64,000 bases of DNA. Origin: Acidobacteriota bacterium. Lineage in GTDB: Bacteria > Acidobacteriota > Terriglobia > Bryobacterales > Bryobacteraceae. The notes below the pieces were generated by a model. That model did no database searches. It was not told the DNA's origin and saw only the letters and a program-made list of their open reading frames with translations. Both the position numbers and the translations under genes were made by a program. This document shows, piece after piece, positions 53,212 through 62,276 of the stretch; the stretch's first letter is position 1; every line of letters starts with the position of its first letter. The stretch spans positions 1-64,000 of the forward strand of contig JAFDVS010000067.1 of assembly GCA_018268935.1 (NCBI GenBank), written 5' to 3'.

Positions 53212-54101
53212 TGCGCGTTTTCCCCTCGCATCAGCACCTTCAATAACTCGGAATCGGAACTGAGAATCGCTGTGGTCTTGTCATCCAGCACCTTCTTGTA
53301 CGCCTCCAGCGTTCGTAGCAATTTGTAAAAACGCGGATTGCGCGAATAGGCCTGGCTGTAGACGCGCGTGGATTCGGCGTCGCCTTCGCCGCGCAGTTTC
53401 TCTGCGTCCTTATACGCAAGCGAGAGGATCTCTTCCTTCTGGCGATCGGCATCGGCGCGAATGCGCAATGCCTGTTCCTCGCCCTCGGCGCGGTATTGCC
53501 TGGCGATCCGCTCCCGCTCGGCGCGCATGCGGGCATACACGCTCTGCTTATTCTGATCAGGAAGATTGATGCGTTTGATCCGCACGTCCACCACTTGCAG
53601 CCCGTATTGCGCCAGTGCTTTCTTGTCCGTATCCGTCGCCAGTTGATCGAAGATGGCCTTCGATTGAACAGCCTGCGCATTGGTGGAAATCAGTGAGTCC
53701 AGATCGTGGTTGCCCAGCGACGCCGAAAGCCCGGACCATACGATGTCGTGCAGCCGCATTTCCGCCGCAATCGGATCGCCGACGGTTTCCACGAACTTCT
53801 GTGGGTCCTGAATGCGCCAGGCGACATAGCTCTCGATGACCAGATTCTTCTTGTCGCGGGTGAGAAACTCGCTTGGTCGCGGATTGTATACCCGCAGCCG
53901 CTTGTCAAAGTAGTTTGCCGATTGAAAAAACCACTTCATGTGCAGGCCCGCATCGCTGACGGTATAGAGCGGGCGTCCGAACTGGGTAATCAGCACGAAC
54001 TCGGTTTCACGAACAGAAAAGAAGGTCAGCCACAGAAACACAACAGCCGCGATGCCGGCGAGGATGGGTCTATGATTGCGAATTCGATCGATGAGTTGCA
54101 T
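53208..54101 (-). CDS. hflC: HflC-like SPFH membrane protein
   Basis: A 297-residue HflC homologue: an N-terminal anchor (ILAGIAAVVFLWLTFFSV), then RETEFVLITQFGRPLYTVSDAGLHMKW, VESYVAWRIQDPQKFVETVGD, LAQYGLQVVDVRIKRINLP, ERERIARQYRAEGEEQALRI and RNPRFYKLLRTLEAYKKVLDD. Forms alternating cages with HflK. Its ATG overlaps the stop of the ATPase-HflK fusion by one base (TAATG). Confidence 0.92.
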   Translation of the reverse strand: MQLIDRIRNHRPILAGIAAVVFLWLTFFSVRETEFVLITQFGRPLYTVSDAGLHMKWFFQSANYFDKRLRVYNPRPSEFLTRDKKNLVIESYVAWRIQDPQKFVETVGDPIAAEMRLHDIVWSGLSASLGNHDLDSLISTNAQAVQSKAIFDQLATDTDKKALAQYGLQVVDVRIKRINLPDQNKQSVYARMRAERERIARQYRAEGEEQALRIRADADRQKEEILSLAYKDAEKLRGEGDAESTRVYSQAYSRNPRFYKLLRTLEAYKKVLDDKTTAILSSDSELLKVLMRGENAQ

Positions 54102-57100
54102 TATTCTTCCTCCCGCGGGGCGCGGTTGGGCGTAGTCAATAATGGTACGGATTGGGGCGAGAGTTCGACGCCATCATCCAGCAGAAGCAAATGCCGCCGC
54201 CCGTGGTTGGAGTCCACGATCAGCTTGCGCTTTCCCGGCAGGATTTGTTCCATTGCCTCCAGGTAGAGCCTGGTTTCGGTGGGGCCTGGTGCTGAGCGGA
54301 ACGCAGCCTCGGCCTCAATAAAGCGGCTGGAATCGCCCGCGGCACGATTCTTGCGGCCTAGCGAATAGCCCTCAGCATTCAACAGGCTCGCCTGTGCATT
54401 TCCTCTTGCAAGCGCCACTTGTTCGTTGCGGTATCCTTCTGCCTCGTTGACCAGCCGGTTCTTTTCTTCAAACGCGCCCGACACGTCGCGGAACGCATCC
54501 ACCACTTCCAGCGACGGGTGCACATCAAGCAGTTTCACCTGCAGCACTTCAACTCCGGCTTTATAGCGATCCAGCCTCTGCTGCATCTCCGCCCGCACGC
54601 GCGCCTCAATCCCGTTGCGGCCCGTTGTCAACGCTTCGTCCAATGCCGTAGTGGTGATCACCGAATGAATAGCGGATTCCCCGGCAACGCGAATGGTCGT
54701 CTCTCCATCCAGTTGGCGAAACAGATAATCATCCGGACGTACCAGCCGGTAGTGGATGGTCGCCGTCACCTCCATCATCGTCTGATCGCCAGTGACCACC
54801 AGCGATTCTTCCGGCTTGCGCTGGAAGCGCCCGGAGCGATGCTGCACGTTCCATTCATATGCCGCCGGTTCTGTTTCCATCAATTCACCGCTAGAGCGAT
54901 AGCCGATCTCCAAGGCGCGTGTGCGCCGAGCCTGAATACGTGTCAGCTTCTCCACCGGCCAGGGTAGTTTGTAGTGCAACCCCGGTTCCTCATAGGGCAT
55001 CACTTTTTTTCCGAAGCGTTCAATCACACCCACTTCATCCGGCTGCAGCATGTAGAAGCCGTTCAGCACGAACATAGCGGCCAATGAGTACAGTAGTGGC
55101 TTGCCCCAGTGTTGCCGCGCATGCCACACATGATGAAACGTGTGATGCAGATCGACGTGATGCCACTTGTGTTGCAGGTGGTGCAGGCTCAACTTGTGCA
55201 GCAGTTTCGCCAACCTCGATTTCTGCTTCGCTTCCACTTGCAGAAGCCGCAGCGAACTCAGCATCACCAGTAGTGACGAGATCTGGTGGGTAAAGGCCGC
55301 GCCCAACGGTCCCAGGATTCCGGTAGCGCAGGCGATAACAGCAGTGAAGTTCACGACGCCGGCAAATATGATGATGTTCTGCCAGGTAATCGCCATCGCG
55401 CGCCGGCTCACTTCAAACAGCTTCGCCAGCTTGTCCAGCGATTCCGGCATGTACACCACGTCAGCGGCTTCGGCCGTAATGTCACTGGCGCCTTTCACGG
55501 CAACACCGACATGCGCCGCGGCCAGCGCCGGGGCGTCATTGATGCCGTCGCCTATCATAGCGACGGTGTGCCCGTGGTTCGCCAGATGCCGGATGCGTTC
55601 CAGTTTCTGCTCCGGGAGCAATTCGGCCTCAACGTGTGGAATCAGCAGTTCCTTGGCAATCACCTCAGCGGCTCGCCGGCGGTCGCCGGTCAGCATCACG
55701 ACCTGATGTATGTCCAGGTGATGATCCAGTTGATGGATCGCCTTCTTCGCGCCCTGCCGGATGCGGTCGCGCAGCAGGATCGCGCCCACCAGGCGGCTAT
55801 CCTCCGCCACTAGCACCGCGGTTGCGCCCAATTGATCGGCCTGGTCCAGCAGCGCCGCGGTATCCGCAATTCCATGTTCCCCGAGGAATGCCGCATTCCC
55901 CGCGCGAAGTGTTCGCCCCTCGAACGTGCATTCCACGCCGCGCCCAGGCAACACACGCGCTTCGTCCACGGCAAGCACTGGCAGGCTGCGGGCGCGAGCC
56001 GCATCCACAATGACGCGAGCCAACACATGGTCAGAGGCGCGTTCGGCGATGGCGGCGAGTTGCAGCACCTCATCTTCGCTGCGCTCCTGCGGGATGATCC
56101 GGATGATCTCGAATTTGCCTTCGGTGATCGTTCCTGTCTTGTCGAACACCACGGCATCCACTTTCGCCGCCTGCTGGATGATGGCGCCACCGCGAACCAA
56201 AATGCCTCGGCGTGCCAGTCCGCCCATGGCGGCAACCATCGCCGTCGGCGTTGCCAGAATCAGCGCGCAGGGGCAACCTACCAGCAGTACCGCCACCGTG
56301 CGCAACCAGTCCCGCGTGAAGTAGAACGTGGCCGCGGCACAAATCAGCAAGGCCGGAAGAAAGTAGCGTGCGTACTTGTCGGCCATGCGCTCCACGGGAG
56401 CTTGCTTGTCTTTGGCCTGCTCCACCAGGCGGACCACTTGGGCGATTACGGTATCGGACCCCGCCCGCGATACACGGATCTCCAGCAGTCCATTGCCATT
56501 CAACGTGCCTGAGAAAACATCAGACCCAGGCTGCTTATCCTTGGGCAGAGACTCGCCGGTGATGGTGCTCTCGTCAATCGCCGAAAAACCGTTGACCACC
56601 ACGCCGTCCGCCGTAATGCGTTCGCCGGACCGCACCAGGATGTGGTCGCCCGGCTCCAGATCCTCTACCGGTACTTCAGTCTCCACTCCATCCTTGAGCA
56701 GGCGCGCTTTGCGCGGCATCTGCTCCACGAATCTACGGATGGCAGCGTTCGTGCGGCCCGCGGCGTAAGTCTCCAGCCCTTCCCCGACAAGGATGATGAA
56801 CAAAGCCTCGGCTGCCGCGACATACTCACCAGCGGCAAGGGCAGCCACCACCGCTACGCAAATGGCAAGATCGGCGGTGATTTCCTTCTCCAACAAGTGT
56901 GCGATGGAACTGTAGAACGTCTTGTAGCCCGCTAGCACTGTGATGATGGCCGCGGTGTCGATCCCAAAGACGGTCTTGAATATCCCAGTGACATTCAGCA
57001 ACAGCAGAATGCCCACAAAACCTGCGTAGATGTAGTATCGAACGCGTGCCCGCGCTTCCTCTTCCGGTGTCTGGATGTGCTTCGGTCGTGCTACTTGATG

Positions 57101-57103
57101 CAT
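54101..57103 (-). CDS. P1B-type metal ATPase fused to HflK-type SPFH domain
   Basis: A 1,000-residue chain. Residues 1 to about 630 form a heavy-metal P1B ATPase: TGES in the actuator, CPC in the membrane (C277-C279), DKTGT with phosphorylated D321, and GDGINDAPAL. The N-domain motif reads SDHVLA (H359-V360) where P1B ATPases almost always have HP. There is no N-terminal HMA or Cys metal domain. Residues 633-668 are a His-rich segment with 12 histidines, including HHLQHKWHH and HHTFHH. From about 675 a complete HflK follows: anchor (LYSLAAMFVLNGFYML), QPDEVGVIERFGKKV, EEPGLHYKLPWPVEKLTRIQARR, coiled coil, and RLYLEAMEQILPGKRKLIVD. The ATPase would sit in an HflKC cage. Metal not assignable. 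First gene of the nine-gene run; the start at 57103 is the first ATG with family sequence. Confidence 0.9.
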   Translation of the reverse strand: MHQVARPKHIQTPEEEARARVRYYIYAGFVGILLLLNVTGIFKTVFGIDTAAIITVLAGYKTFYSSIAHLLEKEITADLAICVAVVAALAAGEYVAAAEALFIILVGEGLETYAAGRTNAAIRRFVEQMPRKARLLKDGVETEVPVEDLEPGDHILVRSGERITADGVVVNGFSAIDESTITGESLPKDKQPGSDVFSGTLNGNGLLEIRVSRAGSDTVIAQVVRLVEQAKDKQAPVERMADKYARYFLPALLICAAATFYFTRDWLRTVAVLLVGCPCALILATPTAMVAAMGGLARRGILVRGGAIIQQAAKVDAVVFDKTGTITEGKFEIIRIIPQERSEDEVLQLAAIAERASDHVLARVIVDAARARSLPVLAVDEARVLPGRGVECTFEGRTLRAGNAAFLGEHGIADTAALLDQADQLGATAVLVAEDSRLVGAILLRDRIRQGAKKAIHQLDHHLDIHQVVMLTGDRRRAAEVIAKELLIPHVEAELLPEQKLERIRHLANHGHTVAMIGDGINDAPALAAAHVGVAVKGASDITAEAADVVYMPESLDKLAKLFEVSRRAMAITWQNIIIFAGVVNFTAVIACATGILGPLGAAFTHQISSLLVMLSSLRLLQVEAKQKSRLAKLLHKLSLHHLQHKWHHVDLHHTFHHVWHARQHWGKPLLYSLAAMFVLNGFYMLQPDEVGVIERFGKKVMPYEEPGLHYKLPWPVEKLTRIQARRTRALEIGYRSSGELMETEPAAYEWNVQHRSGRFQRKPEESLVVTGDQTMMEVTATIHYRLVRPDDYLFRQLDGETTIRVAGESAIHSVITTTALDEALTTGRNGIEARVRAEMQQRLDRYKAGVEVLQVKLLDVHPSLEVVDAFRDVSGAFEEKNRLVNEAEGYRNEQVALARGNAQASLLNAEGYSLGRKNRAAGDSSRFIEAEAAFRSAPGPTETRLYLEAMEQILPGKRKLIVDSNHGRRHLLLLDDGVELSPQSVPLLTTPNRAPREEE

Positions 57104-57175
57104 AGGTAACGGTCCAGGCGCGCACGTATTCCGGTGCCGGATACGGCGGCTCCGATAGAATCGGAGTAGATCATT

Positions 57176-58306
57176 ATGCCATTTGCATCCATCCCGGAGG
57201 CTATCGATGATTTCCGCGCAGGAAAGATGCTGGTTGTCGTCGACGACGAAGACCGGGAAAACGAAGGTGATCTGACCATCGCCGCTGAGAAGATCACACC
57301 TGAGATTATCAATTTCATGGCCGTCCATGGCCGTGGGCTGATTTGTGTGGCACTGTCTGCCGACAAGTGCGATCAGTTGCAACTGCCGCTGATGACCCCG
57401 CGCAACACCTCCATGTTCGGTACGGCGTTCTGCGAGTCGGTAGATGCCGCCTCTGGCGTCACTACCGGCATCTCCGCATCGGATCGCGCGCACACCATCC
57501 AGATCATGATGGACCCCGATGCCCGACCCGCCGACCTGGCGCGTCCAGGCCATGTGTTCCCTCTCCGTGCGCGAGAGGGCGGTGTCCTCGTCCGCTCCGG
57601 CCAAACCGAAGCCGCTGTCGATCTGGCTCGCATGGCCGGATTACAGCCCGGTGGTGTGATCTGCGAAATCATGAACGATGACGGCACCATGAGCCGTGTT
57701 CCGCAATTGATCGAATTCTGCAAGCGCCACGACCTGCGCATGATCTCGGTGGCGGAGCTGATTCGTTACCGGTTGCTACATGAGCGCATCGTTCAGCGCC
57801 GCGCCGAGGGTACCCTGCGCACGGCATTCGGCGAGTTCCAGACGATCGTCTATTCCAGTTCTGTGGACGATGAGCAGCATCTGGCATTGGTTTATGGCGA
57901 TGTGACGGCGAAGGAGAATGTGCTCGTGCGGATGCATTCGCACTGCTCCTATGGCGATGTCTTCGGTTCCCTCGACTGCAATTGCCAGCAGATACTGCGG
58001 GGCGCGATGCAGAAGATCAGCGAAGCCGGTGCGGGCGTGCTGGTCTACCTCCATCAAACGGGGCCGGGGATGCGCACGCAGAAGGACAACGGGAAAGCCC
58101 GTATCCTTTCGCACGGGCGCGACGCGTTTCTCACCACGCAGGCGCAGGGCCAGCGCATGCTGCAACACGACACAGGCATTGGGGCTCAGATTCTTGCGGA
58201 TTTGAATCTGCATACCATTTGTCTGCTGACCAACCACCCGCGCAAGATTGTCGGTCTCGATGGCTTTGGCATTGAAATCGTCGACTCCGTTCCGGTAACG
58301 GACTAA
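57176..58306 (+). CDS. ribBA: RibBA-like protein: DHBP synthase with divergent GTP cyclohydrolase II domain
   Basis: A 376-residue riboflavin-pathway protein. Residues 1-200 are an intact RibB (3,4-dihydroxy-2-butanone 4-phosphate synthase): VDDEDRENEGDLTIAAEK, FMAVHGRGLICV, TTGISASDRAHTI, RPGHVFPLRAREGGVL and GQTEAAVDLARMAGL. Residues 205-376 are RibA-like with the zinc cysteines (HSHC...DCNC), but the active loop normally EGRGIGL...K reads HQTGPGMRTQKDNG. The later part, HDTGIGAQILADLNLHTICLLTNHPRK, is kept. The RibA half may be inactive, as in RibBX proteins, or a variant. Divergent from the ATPase-HflK gene (72-base spacer). Confidence 0.88.
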   Translation: MPFASIPEAIDDFRAGKMLVVVDDEDRENEGDLTIAAEKITPEIINFMAVHGRGLICVALSADKCDQLQLPLMTPRNTSMFGTAFCESVDAASGVTTGISASDRAHTIQIMMDPDARPADLARPGHVFPLRAREGGVLVRSGQTEAAVDLARMAGLQPGGVICEIMNDDGTMSRVPQLIEFCKRHDLRMISVAELIRYRLLHERIVQRRAEGTLRTAFGEFQTIVYSSSVDDEQHLALVYGDVTAKENVLVRMHSHCSYGDVFGSLDCNCQQILRGAMQKISEAGAGVLVYLHQTGPGMRTQKDNGKARILSHGRDAFLTTQAQGQRMLQHDTGIGAQILADLNLHTICLLTNHPRKIVGLDGFGIEIVDSVPVTD

Positions 58307-58400
58307 TCTCACATCCAAACTCGAACTGGCTTCGTACCTAGTAGAGACATCAGCGTGGAATCCCGGGAACCGCGCTCCTGATTTCTAGGAGGTTTTCATC

Positions 58401-59585
58401 ATGTTTCGATACACAGGATACGTGTGTGCTCTGTTGCTGTGCTCACTGAGTTCGGCCCGCGCGGAGCGAATCTTCGCCGTGGATTCCCGCGCCGTATTGG
58501 TCAGCTTCGACTCGAACCGTCCGTCCGCCATCCAATCCATGGCCGTCGTCCGTGGCCTGCAACCCGGAGAGAGCATTCTCGGCATTGATTTCCGGCCGGC
58601 TGACAAGAAGCTGTATGCGCTCGGCAGCACCAGCCGGATCTATGTTGTCGATCCCGCCACCGGCGCCGCCACCGCGGTTGGCTCAGGCAGCTTTCTGCCT
58701 ACGCTGGATGGCTCCAAATTCGGATTCAATTTCAATCCCACTGTCGATCGCATTCGCATCGTCAGCAATCGCGGCCAGAACCTGCGTGCTCATCCCGACA
58801 CCGGACAAGTAGTTGCCGTCGATGGCTTCCTCCGCTACAGCGATGATGCTGTTCCTAACATTGTTGCGGCGGCGTATACCAACAGCGTTGCCGGGGCGAC
58901 TTCGACAACACTCTACGACTTCGATCTCGCGCGCCGCGCCATTGTCACCCAGACTCCGCCGAACGAAGGAAGGCTGGTTTTCAACTTCCAGGTCAAAGGC
59001 GCAGACTTCTCCGAAGTGACGGGCTTCGACATCAGCCCGGTAGGCAACAAAGGCTACATCGCCACGCGCGAGACCAGCGCCGCCCGCGTGCGGTTGTACG
59101 AGATCGACTTCCCGAACGGCACGGCCACGTTGTTGGGAACGCTGGGCGGCCTCGATCAGGTGTCCGCTATCGCAGTAGCACCAGAGGGCATGCCCACTCT
59201 CTTCACCCGTCTCGGCGGCTTGCCGGCCATCACGGCCGTAGTTGACGAATTCCTTAGCAACGTTGTCGCCGACAACCGCATCAACAAGTTCTTCTCCGCC
59301 ACGGTGGCCAGTTCCGCCCGCGTCGCCGCGCTTCGCCAGAATCTGATTGACCAGGTTTGTGCCGGATCCGGCGGCCCCTGCGAATACAAGGGCCGCGACA
59401 TGAAGTCGGCGCATCAAGGCATGATGATCAGCGACCTTGAATTCGACGCGCTGGTCGAGGATCTGGTGAAAGCGCTGGACCGGTTCAATGTCCCAGTGCC
59501 CGAAAAAGCGGCGCTGCTCGGTGTTCTAAGCCCGATGCGCGGCGACATCGTGGAGAAGAAGCAGATGCAGATGCTCGGGAACTAG
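58401..59585 (+). CDS. Secreted DUF4394-truncated haemoglobin fusion
   Basis: A 394-residue exported protein (signal peptide to about 22). Residues 22-262 are a DUF4394-like beta-propeller-type domain: LYALGSTSRIYVVDPATGAAT, NPTVDRIRIVSNRGQNLRAHPDTG. Residues 264-385 are a group I truncated haemoglobin: LFTRLGGLPAITAVVDEFL, VVADNRINKFF, GGPCEYKGRDMKSAHQGMMI (proximal His338) and LVEDLVKALDRF. The position usually Tyr (B10), which binds the ligand, is Leu285 in DEFLSN. Truncated haemoglobins are normally cytoplasmic, so an exported, propeller-tagged one is unusual. AGGAGG precedes the ATG. Converges with the sialidase-like gene (four-base overlap). Confidence 0.82.
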   Translation: MFRYTGYVCALLLCSLSSARAERIFAVDSRAVLVSFDSNRPSAIQSMAVVRGLQPGESILGIDFRPADKKLYALGSTSRIYVVDPATGAATAVGSGSFLPTLDGSKFGFNFNPTVDRIRIVSNRGQNLRAHPDTGQVVAVDGFLRYSDDAVPNIVAAAYTNSVAGATSTTLYDFDLARRAIVTQTPPNEGRLVFNFQVKGADFSEVTGFDISPVGNKGYIATRETSAARVRLYEIDFPNGTATLLGTLGGLDQVSAIAVAPEGMPTLFTRLGGLPAITAVVDEFLSNVVADNRINKFFSATVASSARVAALRQNLIDQVCAGSGGPCEYKGRDMKSAHQGMMISDLEFDALVEDLVKALDRFNVPVPEKAALLGVLSPMRGDIVEKKQMQMLGN

Positions 59586-60676
59586 AGCTTCCACCGGCGC
59601 TGCCGCAGCATGGCGCGGAGCGATCCACTCAACAGTTCGTACCACACGGTGAGCATGTCGCCATTGGCCAGTTCCACGGTGGATGGGTACCCTAAATCTC
59701 CTCCCAGCCCATCATCGGAGATCGTAATCGGCGCGGACCAGGTTTTGCCCGCATCCGCGCTGATGCGTGCCTGATTGCCGAACGGAGGCCGCCGGTATCC
59801 ATAGGTCATCAACAAACGGCCGTCGCGCAGCCGCAGCAGGTGTGACGGCAATCCCCACACTCCGATAGTGTGGGGCGTAGTCCACGTCTTTCCGCCGTCG
59901 GTGGATTCGCATTGCAGGGTCTCATTGTTGTCGGTCTTGTTGTGGTTCCGGATCTGCACGATGATGCGTCCATCCGGTGCTTCGACGCCGTGCAACTCAT
60001 GGTAATTGTTGTGGTCGTCTCCGGGACGAGTGGGGATGTCGGAAAGATAACGCCACGTTGCCCCATCGTCGGTGGATTCGGCCACGCCCACACGGAAACC
60101 CGGCTCCCACAGCGCCTTCCCCGGATACAGCAGCCGGCCAGAGCGCAGCGCGAAGGGCCCATGGGGGCTGTTCACGGGCACGCGGAACGGCGCCGACCAG
60201 TTCACCCCACCGTCGGTGGACCGTAGCATCCAGGTGCCCAGATGCGCTTTGCGCTGCTCCGCGCTGAGCCTGGCATGGGCCGCCTTCCACTTGGCCAGCC
60301 GCTCGGGGTGCCAGTTGCGTGCCTTCTCCAGATACCCCTCATAAGCCAGCGAAGTGAACGTGCTCACCAACAACGTTCCTTTGGGCGTCTCCAGAACGCC
60401 TGCGTCGCGGTCATCAATGGCCGAGTCCATCAGCGTCTCCGGCCACGTCCAGCTTGCGCCATCGTCCTTCGAGCGCATCAACTCCACGCGGCCAAACGGG
60501 CAGACGTGCGCCTCTCTTCCGCCGGAGCAGACCAGCAGCAACTCACCGTTGGATCGCCGGGTGACCGTCGGCCACCCCGAATAATATTGGGCATCGGGTG
60601 AGACGATCTGCGCCCCTGTAGTGGCGGCGGAGAGCGATAGAGGGGCAAAGAGGACAGCGCGGCGCGAAAGAAGCAT
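59582..60676 (-). CDS. Exported sialidase-like BNR-repeat protein
   Basis: A 364-residue six-bladed propeller of the sialidase superfamily. The leader SRRAVLFAPLSLSAA is Tat-like. Five Asp-box turns are seen: SKDDGASWTW, STDGGVNWSA, STDDGATWRY, STDGGKTWTT and SADAGKTWSA. Blocks such as ELLLVCSGGREAH and LHGVEAPDGRIIVQIRNH carry candidate active-site residues. It could be an exo-sialidase or another glycan-binding propeller; the catalytic triad was not verified. The start at 60676 is chosen at the leader; the frame is open 15 codons further upstream. Confidence 0.78.
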   Translation of the reverse strand: MLLSRRAVLFAPLSLSAATTGAQIVSPDAQYYSGWPTVTRRSNGELLLVCSGGREAHVCPFGRVELMRSKDDGASWTWPETLMDSAIDDRDAGVLETPKGTLLVSTFTSLAYEGYLEKARNWHPERLAKWKAAHARLSAEQRKAHLGTWMLRSTDGGVNWSAPFRVPVNSPHGPFALRSGRLLYPGKALWEPGFRVGVAESTDDGATWRYLSDIPTRPGDDHNNYHELHGVEAPDGRIIVQIRNHNKTDNNETLQCESTDGGKTWTTPHTIGVWGLPSHLLRLRDGRLLMTYGYRRPPFGNQARISADAGKTWSAPITISDDGLGGDLGYPSTVELANGDMLTVWYELLSGSLRAMLRQRRWKL

Positions 60677-60760
60677 AGAAACTTGGTAACATAAGAACTG
60701 CCCCGCTGAGAAGGGGACCAACGATTACCAACCCCAGGGTAAACTTAGATCGACGCGACG

Positions 60761-60787
60761 AAGGGCGCTCTTTTTGAGAGCGCCCTT
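60761..60787 (-). terminator. Strong hairpin after nuoN
   Basis: AAGGGCGCTCT and AGAGCGCCCTT form a perfect 11-bp stem around a 5-base loop, 29 bases beyond the nuoN stop codon. No long U-run follows on the minus strand, so it may act as a terminator or mRNA-end stabiliser. Confidence 0.6.
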
Positions 60788-60815
60788 CTCATTTGCGTAG
60801 ATCTGAAATTTGAGG

Positions 60816-62276
60816 CTACTTCACCAGCGCAGCGGAACGCCCGGCGAAATCGAGCACCAGCGAGGGGTATACACCCAGCACCAGGATCGCAGCCGCGGAG
60901 CCCCACAGCACCGCCTGCACGCCTGCGGAGAGTGGCTGCAGGTCGGCCGTCGTCTCGCCCGGCTCCTTGAAGTACATCACCACGATGATGCGCAGGTAGT
61001 AATACGCCGCCACAGCGCTGTTCAGCAGGCCCAGAATCGTCAGCCACACCAGATTCGCATCCAGCGCTGCTTTGAAGATGTAGAACTTGCCGAAGAAGCC
61101 GCCGGTTAGAGGAACGCCGATCAGCGAGAGCAGGAAGATGGTCAACAGCGCCGCGGTCACCGGCTGGCGCCAGCCCAAACCCGCCATATCGTCGATGCTC
61201 ACGTACTTCTCGCCCTTGCGCGCAAAATGCGTCACCACAGCGAAAGCGCCCACGTTCATGAACGCGTAGGAGGCCAGATAGAACATCGCCGCCGCAGTTC
61301 CAATGTTGGAATGTGCCGTCAGCGCCACCATCACATAGCCGGCATGCGCAATCGAGCTGTACGCCAACATGCGCTTGATGTTGTTCTGCAGCAGTGCGGC
61401 GAAATTGCCGATGATCATCGTCGCCAGTGCCGATACGCCCACCACCGGAGCCCACGCATCAGCCACCGATTCGAACGCCGTCATGTACACGCGCAGGAAG
61501 ATGGCAAAGGCTGCTGCCTTCGGCCCTGCAGATAGGAATGCTGCCACCGGGGCAGGCGCGCCCTGGTACACATCCGGAGCCCAGACTTGAAACGGCGCGG
61601 CCGAAACTTTAAAGGCGAAGCCGACGAACATCAGCGCCGCCGAGGTGCCGATGAGGCCGAGCGACGGTGCAATGTCCTTGTTCGTGAGAATGCGCCGGAT
61701 CTCCGCCAGATTCGTTGTCCCCGTCACTCCGTAGATCCAGGAGACGCCATACAGCAGGAACGCCGTGGCAAATGACCCGAGCAGAAAATACTTCAGCGCC
61801 GATTCGTTGTTGCGTTTATCGTCGCGCAGGTAGCCCGCCAGAATGTACGATGCGATGGAGCTGATTTCCAACCCGATGAAGAGGATGATCAACTCGTTGG
61901 CCGAAACCATGATGCACTGCCCCACCACGCTGAAAAGGATCAGCGGGTAGTACTCGCCGTCTTCGGCGTTCTCGCGCTTCAAATAAGCGAAGGAGCAGAA
62001 CAGCGTGAGGATGCCCACGCCGATCACCAGCACTTTGAAGAACGTGGCAAAGCCGTCGATGATCAGCATCGACTGAAACGCTACGCCCGGATCGGAATAC
62101 GCCATCACCGCAGCCCACGCCGCTGCTACCAGCGAGAGTAACGAGATAACCCCCAGGTGCTGCTTGTCCTTCATCAGCGGTTCCAGCACCATCAACACAG
62201 TGCCCATCACAATGAGGATCAATTCCGGAAGGAACCGGAGTAGTTCCGCGGAACTGGGCATGAAGTTACCGGCCAT
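60816..62276 (-). CDS. nuoN: NADH-quinone oxidoreductase subunit N
   Basis: A 486-residue antiporter-like membrane subunit of complex I with about 14 helices. Key marks: LFIGLEISSIASYILAGYLR (conserved membrane Glu), NNESALKYFLLGSFATAFLLYG (Lys), FAFKVSAAPFQVWAPDVYQGAP (Lys), NNIKRMLAYSSIAHAGYVMV, and LLSLIGVPLTGGFFGKFYIF. Overlaps nuoM by 11 bases. Last gene of the nuo operon, followed by a hairpin. Confidence 0.96.
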   Translation of the reverse strand: MAGNFMPSSAELLRFLPELILIVMGTVLMVLEPLMKDKQHLGVISLLSLVAAAWAAVMAYSDPGVAFQSMLIIDGFATFFKVLVIGVGILTLFCSFAYLKRENAEDGEYYPLILFSVVGQCIMVSANELIILFIGLEISSIASYILAGYLRDDKRNNESALKYFLLGSFATAFLLYGVSWIYGVTGTTNLAEIRRILTNKDIAPSLGLIGTSAALMFVGFAFKVSAAPFQVWAPDVYQGAPAPVAAFLSAGPKAAAFAIFLRVYMTAFESVADAWAPVVGVSALATMIIGNFAALLQNNIKRMLAYSSIAHAGYVMVALTAHSNIGTAAAMFYLASYAFMNVGAFAVVTHFARKGEKYVSIDDMAGLGWRQPVTAALLTIFLLSLIGVPLTGGFFGKFYIFKAALDANLVWLTILGLLNSAVAAYYYLRIIVVMYFKEPGETTADLQPLSAGVQAVLWGSAAAILVLGVYPSLVLDFAGRSAALVK

